64,000 nt of DNA from Eutypella sp. D-1 (Eukaryota > Ascomycota > Sordariomycetes > Xylariales > Diatrypaceae): NCBI GenBank assembly GCA_023313575.1, contig JAJTTP010000001.1, forward strand, positions 4,340,001 through 4,404,000, given 5' to 3'. Under the pieces are notes generated by a model, which ran no database searches, had not been told where the DNA came from, and saw only the letters and a list, made by a program, of their open reading frames with translations. The translations under genes and the position numbers were made by a program. The first letter of the stretch is position 1, and each line of letters opens with the position of its first letter. Positions 10,465 through 22,382 of this stretch are shown piece by piece.

Positions 10465-11551
10465 GGTGATGGATTTCGGGTCCAGAGATCGTCGTCTAGA
10501 GTAGACGCTTAATAGCAGAAAGTAGATTTCCAACAAGGATGGGCTGGACTTGTAGAGGAGATACCGCGATATAGCGAGAAGAATAGCTCTGGCAGACTGG
10601 TCCCTATCGTGCCTTTATATGCAAAAGTCTCGAATGGCTGTTCCGTAAAACATAGAACTTGTGAATACACATTGTGCGAACAACCTACCTGGGCGTAGCT
10701 TAAGTTCCCGAATACACATTGTGCTTATGTCCCTCCAAGAACAATGAAGGCGAGATAACAAAGCGGCCCTCATGATTCATGGAATACAATGGAGGTGTTT
10801 TCATGGCGGGCGAGAATGTGTATGTACAATGTCCGCTACCAAATTTTCAAAGGTAGGTAAGATGACTGGGAGAGAAGAAAAGGTGAAGGGTTGGATAAAA
10901 AGAAAGGTGAATACTTAAAAAGAAAAACGGAAAGAAAAGAAAGACTTGTCCGGACTCTCGCCTACCTCAGACTTAGTACCACCCGGTGACGGCAGCTCAG
11001 CATGATCCAGCGTGTTACCATTAACACACCATCCAAACTTCGTTATTGGGAGATCCGCGTCTTATGTCGCTTTATCTAGCCACCAGGAAGGGACAGGATA
11101 GCACAGAAAAACCTTCTCAAACTAGTGCTGCAGCTACATGGCAGATAGGTCTATACCTACCTAGGTACTTAGGTGGTAGTCGTAACCGTTACTTTGATGT
11201 GTTATGCGGAGATGATTATTGAAGTAAATACCTCCTCCGTAAGGTGCCACGATCAGGACCGTTGCCCGTCAGCATCGAAGACAATAAAATAATAAACCCC
11301 CAATCTTTCGATGCGGTCTCCGCGCGGTCTTTATTACCCTTATCTGCTATTAGAGCGACTGGCACATGCGTCATATAACTAATGTGCCCCCCGCCTCATC
11401 TTCACCATACTTGGTCAAGGAGCCAACGACGACGTGTATGCCATCATAAATAATGGAATATAATGCTCCTACAGCCCCAAAATATCATTCTAAATATATC
11501 GAATTCCAAGTGATCCAAGAACGCCGCGCCATGCATTATGATGCAAACCAC
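10465..11551. promoter_or_regulatory. Intergenic: upstream region of the RING gene, with purine tract
   Basis: 1.09 kb between the RING gene start and the 3' end of the dipeptidyl aminopeptidase gene (same strand). A long purine-rich run lies at about 10868-10946; read on the minus strand this is a CT tract some 400-480 bp before the RING start codon, the type of tract common in fungal promoters. A TACCTAGGTA palindrome lies at 11158-11167. No gene is visible. Confidence 0.45.
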
Positions 11552-14440
11552 TCAGTCGTACATAGACTCTCTCTTGGGTAGGGTCGACACGCCCAATGCC
11601 GTCCTCTTCCTGATCTCCCTCTCCAGGGTCTTGCGTCCTTCGGACAGCGGGGCTGGTTTTGCTTCCGCCACCTTCAGCCACTCGCCGTTGAAGGCATTGA
11701 CGAGCCAATTGTTGAGTTCTGCATCTTTGTTAGTGCATGATTTCTTTATATTTATAGGAGGAAAGCTCACTGTCATAGACGATCCGATTCGCGTTGTGGA
11801 AGTATATGCCATGGTTACTATCCGGAAACATATGCATGTCGTAGTTCTCGACTCCCGCGATGTCCAGCTTGTCTAGAAGGGTGAGAGTGTTCTGCATGTG
11901 CACATTGTCGTCGGCGACGCCGTGCATGATTAGGAAGCGCACGTTGGAGCCGAGTGCCGTGGCGTTGGTGATAGCCGTGCCGGTGTAACCATCGGGGTTA
12001 TCCTGCGGGGTCAACATGTACCGCTCGGTGTAAACGCTGTCATAGAAGCGCCAGTCGGTCACGGGCGCGACCGCCATTCCGTATTTGAAGGTCTGCCCGG
12101 CGTCCTGCTCCAGCGTCTTGAGCGTCTGGAACCCGCCATACGACCATCCCCAGATCGCGAGCCGCGACTCATCAGTGTACGGTTTGTTGGCCCAGATCTT
12201 TGCTGCCGCGATCTGGTCATGCGCCTCCCACTTCCCCAGGTGCTTCCGCACCACCACACGCGCCTTGCGACCGATGAAACCCGTGCCCCGGCCGTCTACG
12301 GTGACGACTATGTAGCCCAGGTTAGACGCAATGTAGGACTGGAAGTCGACGGCGAACTTCTTGTCGACTGACTGTGATCCGGGGCCCGAGTACTGTTGAA
12401 ACAAGACAGGGTATCGCTTTCCGGGGTCGAAGTGTGGGGGGCGGCGCTCCTTGTAGTTGAGTTCAATATCGTCGATCGTGATCTTGCCATACTCCACAAG
12501 CGGAAGCTCGTACTTCTTTGCTTTCTTTGCTAGATCCTTGTTCTCCTCGAGCACGTGCTCGTATGTCTCGGTGTTTCCGGGGGTGTTGATGACCTTTTGC
12601 CAAGGTACCTTCGGCCCGAGGTACGAGACGAGCGCGTACCCAGCGTTGCTAGAGAACGACACCCTGAAGTACCCCTCCTTGCTGGTGTCTGTAACTGGCT
12701 GGAGGTCGGAGCCGTCAAGCTTGACGCTGTAGACATGGCGCTGGATGGAGGACTCTTTGGTAGAAATGAAGTAGACTAGATTGTTCTTCAGGTCGACAGC
12801 TGAGGGACCGCCCACGACCTCCCACTTGCCCGAAGTGAGCATGAGAGGCTCGTCGCTGTCTACGGGACTGAAGTAGGCTAGGTGGTCCCCGTTGTCGTGG
12901 ATGACCGTATCGATGTAACCATCGTTAGGCCTACCATTTGCGGGGTCCGCGGGGACGTAGGTTGTATCGTGCGAGATCTCGAACCAGCCGCCGTCGATCT
13001 TTCCTACGTCTACAGTCCTCACGACTTTGCCAGTTCGGGCGGCGACGTCTACGACGACGACTTTCATGATGTCGCTGACGCGGTTTGTCTCCTTGATGAT
13101 GACCCTGCTGCCGGCCCAGGTTACGTCTGTGATGAGGAGGTCCTCGGGGCCGAACCGGTCTTCAATGTCAACGGAGAAGACATCGCCGCGGGCTAGGTCG
13201 TAAAATAGGAGATCAACGAAGGGGTTCGGGGCACCCGCTTTGGGGTATTTGAGCTGCTGGACCTCTGGGTAGCTCTCCTCGCCCGGAGCAGGATCCTCGC
13301 CGCTGGGCCTATCGATGAAGAACTGAATGGGATATTCGGGAACTAGGGTTTCGTTGGTGCGTAGGAAGGCCAGGTAGTCTCCGCCATCCGCCCACCAAGT
13401 CGCGCTGCTGTCCTCGAAGACTTCCTCCTCATACACCCAATCTGGAATACCGTAGAAGTATTCTGGGCCACCGTCCTTGGTGATTTGCACGACATTAGAG
13501 CTCTCGAGGTGGCGGAGGTAGAGATTGTTGTCGCTAGTGTAGACGATGGCGTTGCTCTTGGGGCTCCATCGCGCGGACTGCACTCTGAGCTGAGAATTTT
13601 CCGGGTTCAGAGGCTCGGCGGTTTGAGTGTCGACGTCAAAGATCCAGTAGATGCCAGTGAAGGAGTGCCTCCAGACGTCCTTGGTGTCGGTGGCAATAAG
13701 TACTTTCTTTAGATCGGGGCTTGGCCAGACCTTGTCTGGCTGCAGCTTCCGGTCACCGCCTGTGAAGTACTGGCTGGTCATCAGGGTCTGAGAAGATAAA
13801 ATCTGACCGCCGGAAGCAGCGTGTTCCTCGTTGAGACTCCGGACATCTTCTACTATCAGATAGTCCTTGCCAGCAACGCCTTTCTCCAGCAATAGCCCGT
13901 CTTCTCCGTTCGCGCCCTCAATCCAGCTGATCTCGTGACTGTTCGGATACCAGTAACCATTATGAATCTGATCGAGCGTGATCCGCTTGCCGTGACCGTG
14001 CGTCGCGGTTGCTTCCGGGTCGTGCTCGATCTCGGAGGAGTGTTGGTATGATCTGGAGGTCAGATATACGACTAAGCCGGCACCCCATGATGCGACTATC
14101 AGACCGACGAGAATAAGAATGATTCGCTTCAGCTTCTTGTCCATGCCAATAATCTGGCGGCTCGCAGCGGAGGCCAAGAAGGCCTCACGCTCATCATCGG
14201 GGGTCCCTCTGAGGGGGTCATGGTCGTCGAAGTCGGAAACGTTGCGGCCGTTAAACTTCTCCCGCTCGCCGAGTCTCTCGAATACGAGACTGGTAGTTGA
14301 CACTGAAGAGAGCGAGTCATCCGATGGTCTTGGGGAATCTGTAACACGGTTAGTTAATCACTGCTGGATCAATGCTGGATCAACCCATCCAACGTTACGA
14401 GATGATGAGACAATAGCCTTTTCTTACCCATCTTGCCCAT
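11552..14440 (-). CDS. dapB: Vacuolar dipeptidyl aminopeptidase (DPAP B / Dap2-type, S9B serine protease)
   Basis: Three exons: 14440..14428 (13 nt), 14338..11771 and 11718..11552; introns of 89 and 52 nt keep phase and give 915 residues, the usual length. The first exon encodes only MGKM plus one base, and its phase restores the expected Ser-rich cytoplasmic N-terminus ([13 protein letters not shown]). A single membrane segment at about residues 77-98 makes it a type II membrane protein. A beta-propeller region follows, then the alpha/beta hydrolase domain with the nucleophile Ser 737 in GWSYGG, Asp about 814 in ADDNVH, and His 847 in DSNHG. The enzyme removes X-Pro or X-Ala dipeptides from peptide N-termini, in the vacuole for the Dap2 branch or the Golgi for Ste13. 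The vacuolar name is by closeness of the N-terminal layout; family membership is secure. Confidence 0.92.
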
Positions 14441-15515
14441 CGTTACTCTTTCACCAAATCACTCACTACCTCCTTAGAAACCGAATCATTCAGAAATCTG
14501 TTCTCCAATTTTAACCTAAACGATTGGTGTAGTTATATGGTGATGCCTTTATTCCCAATACATGCTGGGAACCATTAAGGATAGATAGAATGTGTAGATG
14601 TAGATGATGTAGATTACATCAGACGGGATGGTAGGTAATTAATTATTAGTGTTTATTGTTTAATATGGAATGTAAGGTAATGGTCCCCCTAGATACCTAT
14701 GTACATAGTTTTAGGGACTTACGCAGTCCGGGCAGTACGTACCCGGCGCTGCGTAATGCGCCTCAAGGTGCCACGTTAGTGCATATTTACCTCGGTACTT
14801 AGTACGTAAGCGCGCAGGTAAGAACTAAGAACTAGGTACAAAGCGCAGAAGGCTTATACATACGCGTATGTAGATCCCCCTTCCTATCTCTAAGTACCCT
14901 ACGATAGTTCTACCAGTTAGTTATTGCAAGTGAAATACCAACACGCACGAATGGCTCGCTGGAAGTAAGCCTGGAAAAACTGCCCCTTTTTGACATAGTT
15001 TAGATGGAATTCAACTATTATATATCCGTATTTTATACCAGGTGACGCCCCAGTGCATATGTGATGACACCCTGCAGGAGGAACGAGGGAGAGCCATAAT
15101 CCGACGACCGACGATCCCCCGCGAATAGGGGGGTTTGCCTCTGACGAATCTGATGGGCCTCGAGGTAACATCGTGATCTCCCAACTACCGAACGCTCACC
15201 CCCCAATCATATTCAGATAATCCCGCATCATGGACTCCGATTGTAAGCATAATATTCATATAATATAACGGCACCTCCGATTTTGAGGTCACTTGATGTC
15301 GTGATAGCATTAGCCATATTTCCGACTACACGGTGTAAAACCGGAGAACATCGTTATGGGTATCATAAATAGGAGACCGACTTCTGTTCGGGCACAGAAC
15401 CTGTACTATCCATGTGGTCTATGTATGTGCTGTCAGCTCCTATGTGACTGGTTAAGCTTACAGACGTAGTGCTGTATTATTAGCTATCAAGAGTTTCCAC
15501 ATTACCATCTTCAGA
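14441..15515. other. Intergenic, divergent promoter region
   Basis: About 1.1 kb between the divergent dipeptidyl aminopeptidase and P450 genes. AT-rich, with several CTAGGTAC-like words around 14690-14840. No gene, RNA or clear terminator is seen. Confidence 0.45.
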
Positions 15516-17310
15516 ATGGCTCTTCTGGATCTACTACACGTAGAGCTCCTTGCTGGTAACATTTGGCCGCCAGTATTGGTAATTGTGATCGCATATTACG
15601 CGGCCACCTCATTCATCTCCTGGTACCGACTACGGCACATTCCTGGGCCCTCTCTAGCTTCGGTCTCCTACCTGTGGCTAGCGCGTGTGGCCAAGGGAGG
15701 CGAACAGTTTTGGGTGTATCGGGAGCTGAGCCGGAAGTACGGTCCACTGATACGTGTGGGGCCGAATGAGCTCTCAACCGACGACCCGGAGGTGCTACGG
15801 AGAGTGGCGGGCGTGCGCAGTGCCTACGACCGGGATCCCTGGTACCTGGCGGCGCGTTTCGACCCTTACCACGACAATGTTTTCACGATCCTCGGCGCCG
15901 AGGAGCACGACCGGTTCAAAGCCCGGATCGCTGGCGCCTACGGCGGCCGCGAGACCCCCGCCCTTGAGCCCGGCATCGACGACCAGGTCCGCGAGCTGTT
16001 GCGACTGCTGCGACGCAAGTACATCTCCACGCCCACGGAGCCGCGTCCCGTCGAGTTCGCGGAGCTAGTGTCTTTCTTCACCATGGACACCATCACCCGG
16101 TCCGCGTTTGGTAAGGAGTTCGGGTATCTGCGCACGGACTCCGACGTGTATGGCTTCCTTGCCGGCGTGAGGGACACCTGGCCAAGCCTGGCGGTTGCCC
16201 TCGACCTGCCTTGGATACGGAGGATTCTATTCTCGCGGGTTTATCTGCGGCTCTTCGGCCCCAAAATAACCGACAGCTCGGGTTTAGGAAAGCTTATGGG
16301 GTATGGGTGGTACCCAACAGTGCTATGAAGCACACGTGCACGATGCTGAAATCAGAGTAGAATAGCGGAAGAGGTTGTAGGTAAGCGATTCAGCGCCGAT
16401 CCGAGGCCGGAGAAAGATATGCTAGTGAGTTTGACCGTCGGTCTTGCTTTAAAGTGTGGGAGCGATAGTAATTAACGAATAGTAGGCCTCCTTTATGAAC
16501 CACGGACTTAGCCGCCAAGAATGTGCCACTGAGGCATTGTTCATGATCATCGCGGGATTTGAGAACACCTCCTCCGTGATTCGCTCGACCATGCTCTATA
16601 TGATGGCTTCACCATTAGTGTATCAGCGATTCAAGAATGAGATTGCGCAGATTGTCCGCGATGGCCAGGCATCTAGCCCTATCACTTTCGAAGAAGCGAA
16701 GAAGATCCCGTATCTACAGGCAAGGATGCGTTCCAGTTCTACGTGTATCGCTAGCAGGCAGGGTTTGGACTGACGCGTTGTGGTTAAAAGGCTGTGATCT
16801 ACGAGGGTATTCGCATGCGCCCGCCGGCTCCAGGCCTCTATCCAAAGTCGGTCCCTCCCGAGGGCGACGTAATACATGGCAAGTTTATTCCTGGCGGAAC
16901 TGCGATTGGGATGAACACGGGGGCGCTAGTGCGCTCGACGGCGCTGTTCGGCCCCGACGCAGACATCTTCCGTCCCGAGCGCTTCCTAGAAGTCGATGAG
17001 GTGGCGCGCGCTGAGATGGAGCGTAACGTCGAGCTCGTGTTCGGCTACGGTCGCTGGATGTGTGCCGGGAAGCCCGTGGCGTTCATGGAACTCAACAAGG
17101 TATTTTTCGAGGTGAGTTGTAGCCGTGCAGTCTGTGTACCATAGGTAGAAGCGCGCCGCATGTACTGACTGCATCACCTCCTTTTAATAGTTGATGCGAG
17201 CGTTCGACTTCCAGCTCGTAAATCCAATGAAGCCGTGGGATTCTCGAAGTTACAGCCAATTCATCGACGAGAACATGTGGGTTCAAGTATCCGAGCCCAT
17301 CGACACCTGA
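15516..17310 (+). CDS. Cytochrome P450, pisatin demethylase-like
   Basis: Five exons: 15516..16300, 16358..16424, 16486..16719, 16791..17111, 17191..17310; all phases fit and give 508 residues, normal for a microsomal P450. An N-terminal hydrophobic anchor is followed by the Pro-rich hinge (HIPGPS). The oxygen-binding I-helix has AGFENTS at 307-313, the ExxR pair is Glu 367/Arg 370, PERF is at 424-427, and the heme ligand is Cys 453 in FGYGRWMCAG. The blocks DPYHDNVF and GGRETPALEPGIDDQ are characteristic of the pisatin demethylase-like branch. That branch includes a phytoalexin-detoxifying enzyme, yet most relatives are uncharacterised. The third intron (16720..16790) starts with GC (CAG|GCAAGG) rather than GT; using it gives the exact conserved YLQAVIYEG junction. 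Family is firm; substrate is inferred. Confidence 0.9.
16720..16790 (+). other. Non-canonical GC-AG intron in the P450 gene
   Basis: 71 nt, donor CAG|GCAAGG and acceptor TTAAAAG, with a CTGAC branch-like word near 16770. Only this pair restores the conserved YLQ/AVIYEG P450 sequence in phase; no GT donor nearby does. Confidence 0.75.
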
Positions 17311-19039
17311 AAGGCTTGAAGACTACATGTCTTAAATGAAAACACCGTCGCCATTTAAAGAACCAGCACTGATATCAGGTATTCTCGGTAGCCATGAACT
17401 CAGCCGCGTCGAGGGCTAATGGAAACCTCGCAGTTGCATCGAACTGACGAACTTGTCCGGTTCGGATATCGGTTAGGTCTAAGGATGTGACGATATCATC
17501 CTGGTATGAACTTTGAGGATACAATATTTACATGTATATAGTACATACTACTGATAGGTACTCACGGGTGCATTAAGTGATGTGTGAAAGTATCTAGGTA
17601 CTTATAGTTCTTACGCAATAGCTTCTGCCCGTCCCGGGTGCGTCTTTTGCTGGTCTTTATCGCCGCCCACCTTTACATATACACGCCTAACTATTAAACC
17701 AACATATAAAGCTTCACCCTCGCTTATAGATATGATATGATGCATGTATTATACACGAGAAATATCCTGCACTAACTACTTCTTCCTTCGTCGCAATGGA
17801 GAATGGACATGAAAATTAAAATGAATAATACCAACGAAATACCGTCACATTCTCTTTTCCTTATTCTTTTATTGGCGATCCTTCAAGCGGGTAGGCGGCA
17901 AGGGAGCGACGTTACGCCCTTACTGCTCGATACGAGAAGTTATTGAATATTGATGTAACCGTTCCCTTAAGGGGTGACATCTCACCATACGCATAGTACA
18001 TGATGCAGTGCTTGTTATTTCCAGGAACTGCTGCATTCCGTGCGACCAAATCCTAGCTTCCTACGACGGGCCCGTAACCCGACCACCACTGGACATACGG
18101 TTACTCGCACAGCCTCACAGTCTTCTAGAGTCAGTCCAATTGGTCTACTTTCGATTATACTGTAAGCGGTGGCACACGTTACACACGTAGTGTTTATATC
18201 AACAATCCACGTTGTTGATGGATATGGACCGGCAACACGATATTCGACAGGCCGTGGACAGGGTCCGCCAAGCAGCAGTTTTCCGTACCCGCAGTCAGGT
18301 GGCAGCATGGCGACATATTCCAGTCAGATGCCACCGTCGACCAAGGGCTTGGCGATAACTGTTCACAGTTTTCACTCCATGATCGATACATAATTGTGAC
18401 CCGGAATCCGGTAGCGAGCAAGTGGCTCAGTCAGTAACTGCATCGCGCTCCTGGGTGGAAAGGGGTAGCTGAATTTTTTGGCACTTGAGTCCCCCTGAAC
18501 ACCACTGCACAAGTACCGATCTTGTCGCCAGGATCCCTGTCAGCCCCAGCCTAGTTAAGCCCTTTTCTCGCGAGACACACCTGCAGCCATGCAATGCGAC
18601 GCGATCCAGCCCCTCGCAGGATGATATATAGATATTTGGCCAATTATGGCTATATGCACTGCTACCGAATGTTGCTCCCGGCTAAGAATTTTCCTGCGCC
18701 GACTGGTAGGATGTGGTTGGAGGTTGTCCGTTTCCCCTACGCGGTGGCTCGATCGCCGACCCTCGTATTCGAGTCTAGACGGCTGCTCGCTCCCCATTCT
18801 GCAGCAGCCATGCAGGCAGGGCCTGTGGAATGTTGTCGGCGCACATACAACGTTGCATGGCGAATTTTTCTTTGCTATAAATGACTTGATTGCCTGCGTA
18901 CTATGGGCACATCCAAAAAGTCAACAGATGACGAGATAGTTATGCTTGCTGTTCGGTGTTTCTGTTGATATCTTCAACCCAGCGGCTGATCATATCCATC
19001 ATCCTCATTTTGTGCGCCAAACGCACACTAACCTGGGCG
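17311..19039. other. Intergenic region
   Basis: 1.7 kb between the P450 gene and the deacetylase gene on the same strand. It should contain the P450 terminator and the deacetylase promoter. No coding region or RNA gene can be supported. Confidence 0.45.
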
Positions 19040-21465
19040 ATGATTCCGTCCATTGTTACCCCCGGCCTCGTGGCCTTCATCTTTGGGGGAATTGTAGGCG
19101 CGGAGCACGGTAGGAGGGCCGCGTGCTCCTCGAACTTGGTAATTGATGACTTTTCTCGATGGTCAGATAACACGAATAGTCTGGATTGGTGGACGAGCGG
19201 TATGCCTCTGCACTGACTAGTTCCACACGTTGAAATGAGCATTGACAGGAGTGTGGTGTAGACGACGAGAGCATGACCTCGATCTCAGCATCGGGGAATA
19301 CACTCCTATTCACGCCAAAACAGTACTCATATTTCTATGAGACGTTTCCTTGCACCAAAGCATCCTCGGGTGGCTACGACGCCGTATCGTTCTCAATCAA
19401 AGGCCCAAAGGGTGCGTCGGCTACCCTGGAGATTCAATCCACGGAATCCTGCGATGTGGAGGAATATACCAGTGTTTGGACCGAGATCAAAGACCTGACA
19501 GGGAAGCAACAGACAATTACACTCCCTCTAGACGAGTGGTCTGGCGCCAACGCGGATGCCATCACCGCTCTAGTCTGGTCAACCTTTTCAAAAACCGGCT
19601 CGGAGTGGGAGCTCGGTCAGATCGAATTCGTCTGCGCGGATCCCAGCGAATCACCCGGTCAGGCTCAACTACGTCACGTCACTTCTCACTACCGGACTAA
19701 TCGTGCTGTAGAAGAACCAGAAGAACCAGAGGCCACGACGACTACTAATAGGCCACCAGCCCCCACTGGCGATTGCAAGAACCTGCTCGTCGATGATTGG
19801 GAGTCTCAGTCTCGGCTAACCTTCCTCTATTACAACGCGATGATTCTACCCACTAGCGACGATGGAACGATGAAATCGGTAGTCGTAAGCAACAACAACA
19901 GGCTGACGCTCACGCCCCAAAACAAGGACTCGTACTTCTTTAGTAAGACGGGCTGCCTTGACGCCGAGGACATCTATGGGGGTTTGTCGCTACGCATCAA
20001 AGCGCCCCGCGGCGCGACCTTCAGCGTGCAGCTGAGTTCTCCCGCCAGATGCGGCGATGAGGAGGACTCCAAATTCGCGACGCAGTCTACCCGAGATCTC
20101 GGCTGGACGTTCGATGGAACCGAGAAGCTCTACAGTATCCCCTTCTCGAAGTTCCGTGAACTGGACCTCAACAAGGTCGCGACAATTTTCTTCTCTGAGT
20201 TCAGCGGATCGGTGACGTTCGGGCCCCTGGCCTTCTACTGCGGCGATACGCCGTCGGAGTACGAGGTCCCCGCCACTACCGCCCCGCCAGGGCCAAGCTT
20301 CACTGTGCCGGCCCCGTCGAGTACAGCCAAGCCTCTCGTAATCGACAAATTCGGCGGTAGCGAAGATGAAAACGACCTCGGCTTCTGGCACGGAGGCGAT
20401 GAGGGCCTGAGCCTGACCTGGGGCCGCAATCAGCTTACGATCAAGGCAGACGACTCGGACTATGCATTCTACACTCAGGTCTCAGAAGATTGCGGGGATT
20501 TAAGAGATCTCGACGGTTCATACCTCCACATCCAGTATAGTGGAAGCAATAAGTTCTCGGTAGCCCTACAACAACACAACTCAAAGTGTGACGAGAGCAT
20601 CGCACCCTACCCGGAGACCTGGGACTCCCTCGAGGCAGCACGCTATAGCACCGCATCAGACATCTATATACCAATGTCACATTTCAAAGTCGACCGTAGC
20701 CGTTTAATAGGCTTCGCGTTGAAAGGCTTCTATACGACGGACAGCACGGTGCTGAGGCGGATAGAGATCGTGCCGTCGGTACCCTCGAGCTTTAAGGTAC
20801 CGAACAAGCTGCCTTCGGGTAATCTGGTGTTCGCGTGCAAGCGAGCTAACTCGTTCGCGTTCGCCATCGACGACGGCGAGCCAGGGTTCGCGCAGGAGGT
20901 GATGCAGGTGGTGCGGGAGGAGGGGATTAAGGTGACCTTCTTTACGGTCGGGGCGCCGCTAGAGGACCCGAGCACGAACCTGACCAACGTGTACAACGAG
21001 ATGCTGGCGCAGGGCCACCAGGTCGCCTTGCACACATACACGCACCCGCCTATGGAAGGTCTGCCGGACTACGAAGCCATCGACTGGGAGTACAACCGGG
21101 ACGTGGCGGCGGTAGAGGAGGCGTTCGGAGGTCTGCACACGCCATACTTCCGGCCGCCGTTCGGCAACGAGGGCGCACGCATGCGGCAGCGTCTATCGCT
21201 CGCCCTCGATACCGATGAACCCTACATCGTCATGTGGAGCGTCGACGTTGAGGACTGGCTCTGGGCCGAAACCGACACCCCCGAGAAGCAGCTCGAGGCG
21301 TTCCAGCGCGACGTTGACAAGGGTGGCAGTCTCGTCGTCATGCATTACCTCTACGACTCCACCGTCAGCTACCTGCGCCAGTTCATCCAGATTGCTAAGG
21401 CCAGCGGTAAGGAGCTCATGCGCGTTGATCAGTGCATGGAGGACCCTAATGCGCCTCCACTCTAA
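19040..21465 (+). CDS. Secreted polysaccharide (chitin-type) deacetylase with three N-terminal beta-rich modules
   Basis: Two exons, 19040..19199 and 19262..21465, joined by a 62-nt intron; the acceptor at 19261 (GTGTAG) is the one that keeps frame and yields the repeated TSDDxSM pattern. 787 residues. ATG 19040 is preferred to the in-frame ATG 18956 because it begins a clean signal peptide (MIPSIVTPGLVAFIFGGIVGA). Three related modules follow at about 34-180, 225-380 and 410-558, each opening with LVIDDF-, LLVDDW- or LVIDKF-type strands and a TSDD-like turn, separated by Pro/Thr linkers. The NodB catalytic domain is at 574-787: metal/base pair Asp 590-591 in AIDDG, His 644 and His 648 in HTYTH, RPPFG at 684-688, and His 748 in VVMHY. 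It should remove N-acetyl groups from chitin or a related cell-wall polymer outside the cell. The modules look like carbohydrate-binding beta-sandwiches, which is inference. Confidence 0.88.
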
Positions 21466-21795
21466 TAAGCTGCGACTTCTAATTCCGTGAAATTACACGC
21501 AAGTCGGGACATAGCGACGGGTAATTAAGGGTATGATGAATCACGTATGACATAGGGACACTGTCCATTGCGTTGTTACGGGTCCGACATAATGGCCTTC
21601 GTACATCTTCCAAGAGATAATAAAAAGTTATGAAAGTAATGTTTGATATTGAGAATTGATCTTATGTTGAAAATGGGTTATACATTTACATATGAATCCG
21701 ATCATCCCATCCTCCTTCCCCAAGTGGTAGGTCCGAAGTCAGCTAAATTCAGTTGCAGCCTTCGAGTTGGGCACGCGGAGGTCCACCCAGATGAC
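21466..21795. other. Convergent intergenic region
   Basis: 330 bp between the deacetylase 3' end and the YbjQ gene 3' end; an AATAAAA-like word at about 21618 could serve polyadenylation of the deacetylase mRNA. Nothing else seen. Confidence 0.4.
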
Positions 21796-22382
21796 TTATG
21801 CCACCTGCGGCTGAACTTCAACGGCAGTAGTAGGCGCGATCTTCTCCACAATTGCCGCGGTCCCATAGGCGTTGGTGTGCGCGAAGCCGCCGACCTCGCC
21901 GGACTCAAACCGTAGGCAGATGACGGCGTTGCCGCCGCGCTGTTTTGCCTCGGCCACGAGCCGGCTTATTGAGTCGTTACGGGCCGAGTAGAGCTGAGAT
22001 TTCAAATGTCAGCAGGTTCGTAAACTTGTGCAAATTCATAACCTTGAAAGGGAAAAGACCGCATCATCGCGGAGGTGGTTAAGGGTAGTTTCCCGTGAGG
22101 GTCGTAGCTGCTGCTTAGCATGATGTAACTTACCATGGATGTGAACCAGCTTAGTTCTCCACCTGCGATGCTCTTCAGCGCCATTGCGAAGCGAACGGCC
22201 CAGTTCCGCGACCGAACTGTGAGCCCGTACACGGTGCCGAGGACCTCAACCACTCTGTAGCCTGGAATGTCAAACATGGTGGTCGTCATGATGCCCTCGG
22301 TCTCGGTGTAACAGTGCAGGTCCTTGAGGTGCGCCGGCGCATGGCCGGGTCCTTTCTCCTTGCTGCCATTCGTCGCTGCCAT
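21796..22382 (-). CDS. YbjQ/UPF0145 family protein
   Basis: Two exons, 22382..22134 and 21993..21796, with a 140-nt intron (ATG|GTAAGT ... CTCAG) in phase 0, giving 148 residues. The core matches the YbjQ fold: FDIPGYRVVEVLGTVYGLTVRSR, an oligomerising beta-strand protein, then LKSIAGGELSWFT, and after the intron RNDSISRLVAEAKQRGGNAVICLRFE. The family is best known in bacteria, is described as a putative metal-binding pentamer, and has no proven biochemical role. No signal peptide, so cytosolic. The gene has an intron and sits among fungal genes, so it is not a recent contaminant. Confidence 0.87.
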
